Part shown: piece by piece, positions 25,696 to 34,065 of the stretch
Layout: each line of letters begins with the position of its first letter
Position numbering within the stretch: position 1 is the first letter of the stretch
Assembly (NCBI RefSeq): GCF_000744455.1
Contig: NZ_JQLY01000001.1
Span: forward strand, 620,001-684,000
DNA from: Methanobacterium sp. SMA-27
Lineage (GTDB): Archaea > Methanobacteriota > Methanobacteria > Methanobacteriales > Methanobacteriaceae
Direction: 5' to 3'
DNA: 64,000 bases
The notes under the pieces: model-generated
Databases searched by the model: none
What the model was told of the DNA's origin: nothing
Seen by the model: the letters and a program-made list of their open reading frames with translations, nothing else
Position numbers and translations under genes: made by a program

Positions 25696-27792
25696 TTATG
25701 AATTACCTGATTCTTTATCCTGATTAATATACTCCAGAGTGATTTTTTTAAAGTGGAGTGCATCAGGATTGTCTGGATCTTTAAATAATACCTCATCAAA
25801 ACAGTCGAGTGCTTCTTTATACTGTTTAATTAGCCCCAAGGTAACGCCCTTTTCAAGAAGTCCCAGAACAAAATTTGGATCGATATCCAATGCATTGTCA
25901 AAAGATTCTAATGCATTTTGATAGTTATCAATTTCTTTATAATTCAAACCAATCTGTAGCCATGCCCATGGATTCTCTGGTTCGGCTTCAACTATGGTTT
26001 TAAAAACATTAATGGAAGATTCAAAATCCCCCATATGTTTCAATGCAATACCCTTGTAGTTCATTGCATCCATATTATCGCTATTAATATTTAAAGCCTG
26101 TTCAAAACATTCCAATGCCTTATCGGCCTCTTCAAGGAAACCTAATGACTGGCCTTTTTTTATGAGTGCCTCTTCACTGTCAGGGTTTAAATTTAAGGCA
26201 CTATCAAAATTTTTAAGTGCTTCCTTGTATCTTCCAAGTTCCAGCAACAGGTTACCCATTAAATTGAAAGCTTCAAAGTTATCTGGATCCATAATTGTAA
26301 CCATTTCAAAGCTTTTTATTGCTTCTTCAGTTTTACCTAAAAACATCAAGGATCTGCCTTTGAAGTACCAAGCCCCAATATTTTTGGGGTCAATGTTCAG
26401 TGCATTATCAAAAGATTCGAGTGCATCTTCCTGTTTATTTTGATATTCCATCGATATTCCCCTTAAAAACCATGCTTCATCATTTTCAGGGTCAATTTCA
26501 AGTAAATAATCCAAGGTTCCAACAGATTCCTCGAACTTTTCAATTGTTTGAAGTGTTCTTACTTTCAAAAAAAGGGCAGGTAAAAGCATTGGTTTTATTT
26601 TCAAGGCCTTATCACAACAATCTATTGCATTTTCAAATTTTTCAAGACGTATGAGTATGGTTGCCTTGTTCATCAATGCATTATGATCATTAGGATTCAA
26701 ATCCAAAGCCTTATCAAGACATTCCATTGCTTTATCATTCATACCTATAGTTAAAAATGTTGCACCTTTATTGGTCCACGCCTCAGAATAATCAGGTTTT
26801 ATTTCAAGGGCTTTATCATAACACTCTATCTCTTCATGGTGCTCACCCATTTCATACAAAGAAAGCGCCTTACCATTCCATGCCTCAGCATAATTTTCAT
26901 TGATTTCAATCGCTTTTTCATAGGATTCAATCGATGCAGGGAAAATTTTCAGATCATATAGCACAACACCCCTACGATACCATGCTTCGGTAATGAGTGG
27001 ATTGATCTCAAGAGATCTATCGTAACATTCCAGGGCATCTGCAAATTCACCCATAGCAGAAAGTGTTTTTGCCTTTAAAAACCATGCTCTATCATCATTC
27101 GGGTCAAGATCAATTGCATGGTCAAAACATATTACTGAATCATCATAGCACTTCATTATACCATATGTAACTCCTTTAGAATTCCATGCTTCAATAAACA
27201 TAGGATCTATTTCCAATGCACGTTCAAAAGATTTTAATGCTTCATCTGTTCTTCCTATGCCTCCAAGCGCATTACCTCTTTTGAAGTACACATCAGGATC
27301 ATCCTTTTCAACTTCAAGAATTTCTTCCAGGCAAACAAGAGCCTCAGCATATCTTTCAAGGTTTAAAAGACAGTTAGATTTTTCTTTTAACACCGATACC
27401 TTGTTCTCAGTTCTATCTAGTATACTATCAAATATTGAAATTGCTTCCTCAAACTCTCCAATGGATGACAATAAAAATGCTTTGTTATTAAGCAGTACTT
27501 CATCTTCTGGATTGATTTCCAGTGCTTTATTAAAACAGTCTAACGATTCTTCATACCTCTCACACAGTAACAACGCCATACACATGTTGTCAAGAGCCCA
27601 TACAAAATCAGATTTTATTTTTAAAGCTTCATCAAAACTTTTAACAGCATCTTCAGCTTTTCCAAGTCCCATTAAAGCCATTCCTTTACGAGTCCATAAT
27701 TCAGGATCATCGGGATCTTGTTTCAAAAGCTTTTCACAGGATTCAACAATATTAACAAATTCCTCTTCATTAACATCACCATATTCTTCCAC
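25696..27792 (-). CDS. TPR repeat protein (about 20 repeats)
   Basis: A 698-aa protein made almost entirely of about twenty 34-residue tetratricopeptide repeats, with the consensus AWxxKGxxLxxLGKxEEAIxxFDKALEIDP. There is no signal peptide, membrane helix or other domain. The best start is GTG 27792, seven bases after GGAGGG; the ATG 11 codons upstream has no RBS. TPR superhelices serve as protein-protein scaffolds. It precedes aspD at 32 bases; a functional link is not obvious. Confidence 0.93.
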   Translation of the reverse strand: MEEYGDVNEEEFVNIVESCEKLLKQDPDDPELWTRKGMALMGLGKAEDAVKSFDEALKIKSDFVWALDNMCMALLLCERYEESLDCFNKALEINPEDEVLLNNKAFLLSSIGEFEEAISIFDSILDRTENKVSVLKEKSNCLLNLERYAEALVCLEEILEVEKDDPDVYFKRGNALGGIGRTDEALKSFERALEIDPMFIEAWNSKGVTYGIMKCYDDSVICFDHAIDLDPNDDRAWFLKAKTLSAMGEFADALECYDRSLEINPLITEAWYRRGVVLYDLKIFPASIESYEKAIEINENYAEAWNGKALSLYEMGEHHEEIECYDKALEIKPDYSEAWTNKGATFLTIGMNDKAMECLDKALDLNPNDHNALMNKATILIRLEKFENAIDCCDKALKIKPMLLPALFLKVRTLQTIEKFEESVGTLDYLLEIDPENDEAWFLRGISMEYQNKQEDALESFDNALNIDPKNIGAWYFKGRSLMFLGKTEEAIKSFEMVTIMDPDNFEAFNLMGNLLLELGRYKEALKNFDSALNLNPDSEEALIKKGQSLGFLEEADKALECFEQALNINSDNMDAMNYKGIALKHMGDFESSINVFKTIVEAEPENPWAWLQIGLNYKEIDNYQNALESFDNALDIDPNFVLGLLEKGVTLGLIKQYKEALDCFDEVLFKDPDNPDALHFKKITLEYINQDKESGNS

Positions 27793-28117
27793 AAACAATC
27801 CCTCCTGTTTTATATTATATATCATGGATAGTTGATTTAATTATCCATTTAACAACAACTTAAATTTAAACCCGGATTATTACAAATCCCAATGATTATT
27901 GGTTGGAATTAATAAATTATTTTAAAACAGTTTATTTGTCCTAAAAATAGAATCAATACCTTGTGGTATAATTTTATTAATGGATCAATCAACAGAATCT
28001 TGATGTTTAATGTCCCTTAAATTATGAGAAACCTATATTGACTAGGAATAACAAATAAAAATCTAAGAATTATAAAAATTTAAACCAAATTAATGATTGA
28101 ATATGAGGAGATGTAGT
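27793..28117. other. Intergenic region between divergent genes
   Basis: No gene, clear repeat or hairpin seen. It is AT-rich and must hold the promoters of the TPR gene (left) and the 103-aa protein (right). Confidence 0.4.
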
Positions 28118-28429
28118 ATGACCGATAACAATGAATTATCAGCTATAGAATCAAAGGCAGGTGAGATACTGAAGGGCCATAATGGTGTTTATCTTGATAA
28201 AAGATTATACACAGTCTTAAAAAAAGGTTTTCCTGGCTTAACACGTAAGGATTTTAATAAAGTATTGGATTCACTATTAACCAGCGGATATTCAATGGAA
28301 CGTGGACTTATAAGGCCTTTAACTGCAAACGAAGTGGAAAAACAGCAGAAAGAAGAGCATGAAAGCGGTAAAAAAGCAGGAAAAGGTGCTTCTGAACGTC
28401 CAAGACTTTCTACCAAACGTGGAATTTAA
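28118..28429 (+). CDS. Hypothetical 103-aa protein
   Basis: Starts at ATG 28118 after GAGGAGATG. Residues 1-70 look like a compact helical, HTH-like module (EIKGHNGVYLDKRLY-type region, then LTRKDFNKVLDSLLTSGYSME). The last 30 residues are Lys/Glu/Gly-rich and end in RLSTKRGI, probably a flexible basic tail. DNA or RNA binding is possible but unproven. Confidence 0.55.
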   Translation: MTDNNELSAIESKAGEILKGHNGVYLDKRLYTVLKKGFPGLTRKDFNKVLDSLLTSGYSMERGLIRPLTANEVEKQQKEEHESGKKAGKGASERPRLSTKRGI

Positions 28430-28456
28430 TAAAGGATAAGTGAATTGGGAGATAAT

Positions 28457-28789
28457 TTATCTTTTAATTCCATAAATATCCTCAAAAACCTTTTCATATA
28501 GATCTAAAAATTCAATTAATTTGTTAAATACATACTTAACAATATCAACAGGGCTTTTAGACGATTCTGGAAGGGGTACTGATACATAAACATCAATTTC
28601 AGCTTCTTTTTTTTCATTACTGTAAACCATTTCAAAATGTCTTGTTGGTGTCAAACGTCCTAATTTCCAGCTAACCAGACGACTTATCATTTCTTCACAG
28701 TCATCTTTGGACATTTCAGCATCAACAAATCTTAGTTCTCCATTTAGCGAAGATTCATATTTTTTTATTTCTATTTTTTCAACTATCAT
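28457..28789 (-). CDS. Hypothetical 110-aa protein
   Basis: An alpha/beta protein with alternating strands (MIVEKIEIKKYE, LNGELRFVDAEM, KEAEIDVYVSVPLP) and a C-terminal helix ending EDIYGIKR. I prefer ATG 28789, eight bases after GGGG; an in-frame GTG at 28819 would add ten residues. No family recognised. It is convergent with the 103-aa protein. Confidence 0.55.
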   Translation of the reverse strand: MIVEKIEIKKYESSLNGELRFVDAEMSKDDCEEMISRLVSWKLGRLTPTRHFEMVYSNEKKEAEIDVYVSVPLPESSKSPVDIVKYVFNKLIEFLDLYEKVFEDIYGIKR

Positions 28790-29053
28790 GGACTTTTCCC
28801 CATCATATAGAATTTTCACATTTTAAATTTGTACTACAAGTGTTATATTTTTTTAGATTTTTCCAAGTCCAAAACTTACGAGTAAGACATTGATTGCAGG
28901 CCAAAAAACCATCTATTTAATAAAACCCAGTATTGAAAAAAATAATTAATTCTTTTTATTTTATAGAAATGTTTTTCTAAAATCTGCTCCAATATATACA
29001 CTAACGTTTATAAAAATGATTCAATTTTTAATAACACAATTATAGGTTTTGAA

Positions 29054-30091
29054 ATGAGAAAAAAAATATCTCTGCTAATAATAGCCGTATTCGTGGTAAT
29101 TATTGGGGTTGTTGGCCAAAACATTATTGGAAACTACTACTCCCAATCAACAAGTTTAAATTCTCAAACTGCAGCTTCTGTTGTTTACATTGAAAATGGA
29201 GTAACAGGTGTAGTTACAATTAATGATCCAGTTCTAAACAGATCAACAGATATTACTGTGATCTATGCACCATTGGATTCAGGATCTGGATTTATTGTCA
29301 ACAATCAGGGCTATATTATCACAGCTTTCCATGTAGTTGGAGACCCTGAAACTTTAAAGAATCAGATGGTAATTAGATTAATGAACAGCGCCGATATAAA
29401 GAAATACATTGAAAGAGCAGCTGTAGCAGGTTATGTGTCTAAATACAACCCTCAATTGGGTTCAGAGCTTATGAACACTAATTCAACTGGAAGTCCTCCC
29501 ATAATCCAAGCACAGCCAGATATTAACACCACAACAGATATGCTCGATCAAAATAACCTCATAACAGTTGGATCATCACAACAGCAGATCAGAGTAAAAT
29601 TACCAGGCACAACCAGTACAAATGCAGTAAATGCCAATTTAGTTGATGTTGGAAATTCGGGTGCAGATGATGATGTGGCACTCATAAAGATCGATCCATT
29701 CTTAAAAACCCTCACACCTTTGGCAGTAAACTCAAAAACACCTACTATTGGTGAAAATATTCAGATATATGGATATCCGGTATTAAATGGGGGAATGTAC
29801 TCTGATACCAATCAAACAACAATAAAACCATCCTCAACCACAGGAGTATTAACAGCAGAAGTACCAAACAACGGTAGCATCTACTATCAAACAAATGCTT
29901 TAGCATCTCACGGATACAGTGGAGGTCCAGTAGTTGACTCACAAAATAGTGTACTTGGAATATTAATTTATAGTATTGAATCAATGCAACAAGTCAATCA
30001 AACAGCAACACCAACATCAAGTTTATTCCTATCATCACAGTATATAATACAGATATGCAATAAAAACAATGTTTCAATACAGACTGTTTAA
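29054..30091 (+). CDS. Membrane-anchored trypsin-like serine protease (HtrA-like)
   Basis: A 345-aa protein with an N-terminal signal anchor (about 4-24: ISLLIIAVFVVIIGVVG). The S1C protease domain has triad His in IITAFHVVGD (about residue 95), Asp in DDDVALIKID (about 213) and Ser in SHGYSGGPVVDS (about 299). No PDZ domain follows, unlike classical HtrA. A long insert sits between His and Asp. It probably faces outside and trims or degrades envelope proteins. Confidence 0.85.
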   Translation: MRKKISLLIIAVFVVIIGVVGQNIIGNYYSQSTSLNSQTAASVVYIENGVTGVVTINDPVLNRSTDITVIYAPLDSGSGFIVNNQGYIITAFHVVGDPETLKNQMVIRLMNSADIKKYIERAAVAGYVSKYNPQLGSELMNTNSTGSPPIIQAQPDINTTTDMLDQNNLITVGSSQQQIRVKLPGTTSTNAVNANLVDVGNSGADDDVALIKIDPFLKTLTPLAVNSKTPTIGENIQIYGYPVLNGGMYSDTNQTTIKPSSTTGVLTAEVPNNGSIYYQTNALASHGYSGGPVVDSQNSVLGILIYSIESMQQVNQTATPTSSLFLSSQYIIQICNKNNVSIQTV

Positions 30092-30150
30092 TAAAATATA
30101 AAAATCTGGAATAAAAACAGTTTAGATACAGAAAAAGGTAGGATCTAGAT

Positions 30151-30492
30151 ATGGAAGATGTAAATATTACAGAAGAAGATGTTATGGAAATAATGGATCA
30201 ATTTACCAAAGTTCCAAACCTCATACTAAAGAGAATGGTATCCAGAAATGTAAATGTCATTAAAAAATTTGAAAACCAAATACTCGACCACAAAAGCAAG
30301 TTACTTGACAATGAACTATTAAAAATAAGAAAAGTCATAGAGATGCAAGTACCCGAGCTTCAGGAGATACTGTTAAATGTATATAAAAATACCAATAAAA
30401 AACAGTTGAAAACTTTGGCAGATCCCAAAGCACAGCCCTTTATTGAAACGAATTTAAACTATCTTGATATGATATATTTCAATGAAACATAG
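30151..30492 (+). CDS. Hypothetical helical 113-aa protein
   Basis: A fully helical, charged protein (begins MEDVNITEEDVMEIMDQF; contains IEMQVPELQEILLNVY). No Cys, no membrane segment. RBS AGGTAGGATC precedes the ATG. It lies 59 bases after the HtrA-like protease and may be in the same transcript. No function recognised. Confidence 0.6.
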   Translation: MEDVNITEEDVMEIMDQFTKVPNLILKRMVSRNVNVIKKFENQILDHKSKLLDNELLKIRKVIEMQVPELQEILLNVYKNTNKKQLKTLADPKAQPFIETNLNYLDMIYFNET

Positions 30493-30528
30493 TATAGTTT
30501 AAATTTAAGACCTTCTAAACAGCATTAA

Positions 30529-30537
30529 TTTTTTTTT
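30529..30537. terminator. T-tract between convergent genes
   Basis: Nine T residues follow the 113-aa gene, about 37 bases after its stop, and precede the convergent SagB-type gene end. It fits an archaeal terminator. Confidence 0.35.
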
Positions 30538-30546
30538 ACAAGTATT

Positions 30547-31272
30547 TTATGTGGGATGACCAATAGGGAAAATATATATTGGATTTTCATTTTCAGGAAG
30601 CTTGAAACTCTGTATTAACTGTTCTTCATTCATTGAACCTAATGACACAGTAACCAAACCTAAAGCCTCAGACTGGAGATAAATATTTTCACCTGCATGG
30701 CCTGCCTCAAGATCAACAAATCTGGTGCTTAACTCTTTATCAGTATATTTATTGATCATTTTACGATAATTTCCAGTGATCAAAATGTCAACTGGAGCCT
30801 GTTCAACCCATGGCTGATTATTGGCAATTCCTGAAAGTTCTCCCCGCAGATCACCATTCATAATTTTTTCAAGGGAGTTGTTGACTGGAACATAATGATA
30901 AACACCCTCCTGAAGTCCAGAAACCCCATTAGTCCCTACAAAAACATAAATTTCCAGCGGATAAACCTGACCTGCAGAAGGTGTTGCTCTTAAACCCTTT
31001 TCAGAATCAGTAATTCCCTGGGCAGACCATAAAATTTGTGATAAATTATCCAAAGTAATTGAATCGTTTGAAAATTGCCTAATAGAACGTCTGTTTTCAA
31101 TGGCCTGTTCAACAGAGACATTACCATTTAACACCGGTGAAGGAAGAGTTGTAACACTTATAACATTTCTAGTTGTATAAACAGTTCTTTTTTCAGAAAA
31201 ATATAACACACCCACTACAGCAACAAATAAAATGCTAAGAATAACCAGAACAGCTATTTTCTTTTTTTCCAT
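30547..31272 (-). CDS. Membrane-anchored SagB/ThcOx-type nitroreductase
   Basis: A 241-aa protein: N-terminal anchor helix (IAVLVILSILFVAVVGVLYF), then a SagB-type flavoprotein domain. Motifs are RRSIRQFSNDSITLDNLSQI, LWSAQGIT, RATPSAGQVYPLEIYVFVG and LGLVTVSLGSM. SagB/ThcOx domains oxidise azolines in peptide maturation, but similar genes in methanogens occur without peptide clusters, and none is seen here. ATG 31272 has GGGA at a good distance; GTG 31284 and ATG 31278 are alternatives. It is the third nitroreductase-fold gene in the window. Confidence 0.85.
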   Translation of the reverse strand: MEKKKIAVLVILSILFVAVVGVLYFSEKRTVYTTRNVISVTTLPSPVLNGNVSVEQAIENRRSIRQFSNDSITLDNLSQILWSAQGITDSEKGLRATPSAGQVYPLEIYVFVGTNGVSGLQEGVYHYVPVNNSLEKIMNGDLRGELSGIANNQPWVEQAPVDILITGNYRKMINKYTDKELSTRFVDLEAGHAGENIYLQSEALGLVTVSLGSMNEEQLIQSFKLPENENPIYIFPIGHPT

Positions 31273-31357
31273 AAACATTCCCACTAGTAATCTTTGATAA
31301 ATCTTATTTAATTTTTCCTACAAAATTTTATATTTTCACTAAATCATAATATGAATA

Positions 31358-31675
31358 ATGTCAAACGATATTGTTTTAATCGGGACCATCCTGATAATTG
31401 CATACATTTCTAGCTATGCCCTTTACAGATATGGAATAATGGATAAAAAAGTTCATAATAGAATTTGGAACATTATATTTTTACTGATTTTTCTAATTGC
31501 AATGGGTGTGGGCTATTTACTAACTGCACTTACAGATTTAGGTATTACCGCTATACCAGACATTAATCTTATTTCCTGGCATAGCGAATTTGGAATATTC
31601 TTCTTTTTCATATTATTCTTTCATCTACAAATTAACTGGATTTCATTAAAGAAATTAATATTACAAACAGGTTAA
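31358..31675 (+). CDS. Small His-bearing membrane protein (DUF4405-like)
   Basis: A 105-aa protein with three membrane helices. The third carries WHSEFGIFFFFILFFHLQINW, with two His spaced as in DUF4405/cytochrome b-like membrane proteins. It is followed by a paralog at 31699 with HVEAGIITAVTGIFHLHIHW. The paired His could bind heme; that is inference. No RBS is visible, so translation may be leaderless. Confidence 0.55.
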   Translation: MSNDIVLIGTILIIAYISSYALYRYGIMDKKVHNRIWNIIFLLIFLIAMGVGYLLTALTDLGITAIPDINLISWHSEFGIFFFFILFFHLQINWISLKKLILQTG

Positions 31676-31698
31676 GTAAATAATAACTATCGATAAGC

Positions 31699-32007
31699 AT
31701 GATATCTCAATACAACCTACTTCCAATTACCATATTCCTAATAATCCTCTATCTTTTGAGCTATTTTTTATATACAGATAAAACTATCACCGCCAAAATC
31801 TACAAACTGCTTTGGATCATTGTTCTTATTACCAGTTCTTTGATCGTTGGAATAATTGGAATTACCATGTTAATTTTAATAAATTTTAACATACTGCCTA
31901 TAGACAATACACTAATATTATTGCATGTTGAAGCAGGTATTATAACAGCTGTAACAGGAATTTTCCACTTACATATCCACTGGAAATCCTTCAAAAAAAT
32001 CTTCTAA
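31699..32007 (+). CDS. Small His-bearing membrane protein (DUF4405-like)
   Basis: A 102-aa paralog of the preceding gene: three helices, the last with H-x15-HLHIHW. The gap between the genes is 23 bases, so they are probably one transcript and may form a heterodimer. Three closely placed His near the membrane edge suggest heme or metal binding. No soluble redox partner is encoded next to them except the divergently transcribed SagB-type flavoprotein, which is suggestive only. Confidence 0.55.
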   Translation: MISQYNLLPITIFLIILYLLSYFLYTDKTITAKIYKLLWIIVLITSSLIVGIIGITMLILINFNILPIDNTLILLHVEAGIITAVTGIFHLHIHWKSFKKIF

Positions 32008-32176
32008 AAAAAAAGAAATCCCAAAATGGTTATTATATTGGTGCCTAAGTGTACTGGAGAACTCTGTTTAGATAAAAAAAAGAGATATAAATAATTGGAT
32101 ATAATTTTTCATTATACTCGGGTAAGTATAAAAATATTCAAGATTAGTATAAAGAATAGGTAAGGAGGAGATAGCT

Positions 32177-32533
32177 ATGAAAGTTAAATACGCTACAATT
32201 GCAGTTGCTAATATGGAAGAATCCATTAAATTCTACACCGAAGTCATGGGGTTTGAAATAGACAATCAAATAACACCTTATCCCGGTATGAAAATTATTT
32301 TCTTAAAGGATGAAGGAGATGCAATGATAGAACTCGTAGAAAATGCAGATGAACCAGATAAAAAAGGAATATTCTTAGTTGGAATGGAAGTTGAAGACAT
32401 GGACACAACAGTTAAACAACTCATATCCAACGGCGCAAAATTCACAAGAGGACCAATGGAAGTGGGTGATGGTGCCAAACTTGCCTTTTTAACGGATCCA
32501 AACGGTGTTGAAATCGAACTCATCCAGCACTAG
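32177..32533 (+). CDS. VOC family protein (glyoxalase/dioxygenase fold)
   Basis: A 118-aa single-domain VOC protein with two beta-alpha-beta-beta-beta modules (AVANMEESIKFYTEVMGFEI; VEDMDTTVKQLISNGAKF; AFLTDPNGVEIELIQH). The final Glu metal ligand is present, while the usual first His (after the start strand) is Ala (KYATIAV), so glyoxalase I activity is doubtful. RBS AAGGAGGAG lies before the ATG. Monocistronic. Confidence 0.88.
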   Translation: MKVKYATIAVANMEESIKFYTEVMGFEIDNQITPYPGMKIIFLKDEGDAMIELVENADEPDKKGIFLVGMEVEDMDTTVKQLISNGAKFTRGPMEVGDGAKLAFLTDPNGVEIELIQH

Positions 32534-32654
32534 AAATTGGGCCCTAATAATTAAATTTTTAAGAAATGTATTTTCAAATCAAAAAATAATTCAATTATCT
32601 TAATTATCTCAATTAACTCCACTAAGCCCAATTTACAAAAAGTATTTTTATAAA

Positions 32655-33590
32655 TTATATAGGTTCAACAGCTATTAATTTACAATGGGTCATATAAGCC
32701 GCCGACATATATCCTGGAGGATAACATGTTACCAGTGTCAATTCAAAGGTTCCTGCAGAGAAAGTAACAGGATTGGTTTTGTAATCTCCTTTTATATCTC
32801 CATTGCTAGTTACTTGGTAAACATATCTTTTCTGGGTAAGATAATCGGTTATTATTACCTGATCACCATTGTTAAGAAGGTTTATATTGGCAAATGGTGC
32901 TGAGAAGTGGGTATGGTGGCCTAGAAGTCCAACTGTACCGTTTTGGTTGGGATAAAAACTATCAGAATAATGGTAAACAGATCCCAGGGCATTAACTGTA
33001 TCTCGACGAATATCCCAGTTTACACCCTGACTAGGTATTGAAACTTTCCCCCATACTTCGGTGTTCGGAACAGTTGTATTGGTAACAGTGAAATTTTTGG
33101 TTAAAGCCTCAATTTCAGGACTTTTTTCATCCAATTTCAAGTTGCTGGTAGTGTAGATAATGCTATAGAGTGCATCATTTTTACCAATCCACATCTCTGT
33201 CCTTTGAACAGTGGTTCCATTCATATCCATTTGATAAACATTTTCATGAACAGCAGTACCATTAAAATCCAATGTTTTATGTGAAATAAATTTCATACCT
33301 GTTTGATCGGATATATTCGTAGAAAAATTCTCTGGTGGGTTATAACCTGCCGCTAATAGCTGCCTATTTATTGTTACATTTAAATCTGACTGTGGATCTG
33401 TGAATGCCATAATTTCAGAAGGCGATGTTTGATTTAAATTTAGCCATGTTTCAGGATAATCAAATGATATTTCATCCTTCTGGAAGTGACTGGTTTTAAT
33501 TTCCTTTCCTGAGAATACCACAGCAGTAAAAGCCACACCAATAAGAATAACACATAAACCAACCATTAAATATTTAAATTTAATTTCCAT
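32655..33590 (-). CDS. Sortase with N-terminal PsbP-like domain
   Basis: A 311-aa membrane protein: N-terminal anchor (about 8-28), then a PsbP/DUF1795-like domain (about 35-170: EISFDYPETWLNLNQ, MKFISHKTLDFNGTAVHEN), then a class D/E-like sortase domain (about 180-311). The catalytic His is in LLGHHTHF (H225) and the Cys is C289 in LTLVTCYPPG. The usual downstream Arg is not obvious, a feature I associate with archaeal sortases. It would cleave sorting signals and link surface proteins to the pseudomurein wall or each other. A candidate substrate is encoded at 61564. Confidence 0.85.
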   Translation of the reverse strand: MEIKFKYLMVGLCVILIGVAFTAVVFSGKEIKTSHFQKDEISFDYPETWLNLNQTSPSEIMAFTDPQSDLNVTINRQLLAAGYNPPENFSTNISDQTGMKFISHKTLDFNGTAVHENVYQMDMNGTTVQRTEMWIGKNDALYSIIYTTSNLKLDEKSPEIEALTKNFTVTNTTVPNTEVWGKVSIPSQGVNWDIRRDTVNALGSVYHYSDSFYPNQNGTVGLLGHHTHFSAPFANINLLNNGDQVIITDYLTQKRYVYQVTSNGDIKGDYKTNPVTFSAGTFELTLVTCYPPGYMSAAYMTHCKLIAVEPI

Positions 33591-34024
33591 CTAACACATT
33601 TCCTCCAATCATATTATCAAACTAATTCATCACCAAGTTACATTAAGAAACAGTGATAAATTTTCCCGAAATTTTATTAATAAAATTTAAAATTCGAATA
33701 AACTTAATAAACGTACATTGTATTCTTCATGTCATTCTCATCTTATAAACTTTTCTTTTACAATATAAGGGAAAAATAATATTATTAATATCTGTTCTCC
33801 ATGGTGTAAATCACAACAAAATAAATATTTCAGGTGCTAAATGTTGGTTGAGTAAAAAATCTGTGAATTTATTGATAATAGAATTATATTTGATAATATT
33901 TCTAAGAATTGAAGTAGTAAAATTAATTAATAAAAAAAATATTGTGATTAAAAGGATTGTTCTATAATATCAAAATTATATTTAAAAATTAATAATCTTT
34001 AAAATACAGAAAATAATTTATTTT
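33591..34024. other. AT-rich intergenic region
   Basis: No gene or clear hairpin seen. It is flanked by divergent genes, the sortase and the glycosyltransferase; promoters for both must lie here. Confidence 0.4.
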
Positions 34025-34062
34025 ACAAAAATAAGATATAATAACAAAAATAAGATATAATA
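34025..34062 (+). repeat. 19-bp perfect tandem duplication before the glycosyltransferase ATG
   Basis: ACAAAAATAAGATATAATA occurs twice, head to tail, ending three bases before the ATG at 34066. No RBS is present, so the message is probably leaderless or poorly translated. Each copy contains a weak TATA-like ATATAATA. Copy number could affect expression. Confidence 0.85.
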
Positions 34063-34065
34063 TAT

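Noticed and set aside
25739..27835. Long plus-strand ORFs opposite the TPR gene
   Set aside because: They are antisense shadows of the repetitive TPR coding sequence; their Ser/Leu-rich composition mirrors it and no RBS is present.
30547..31272. A thiazole/oxazole peptide (RiPP) cluster around the SagB-type gene
   Set aside because: No cyclodehydratase, precursor peptide or peptidase gene is nearby; the protein has its own membrane anchor.
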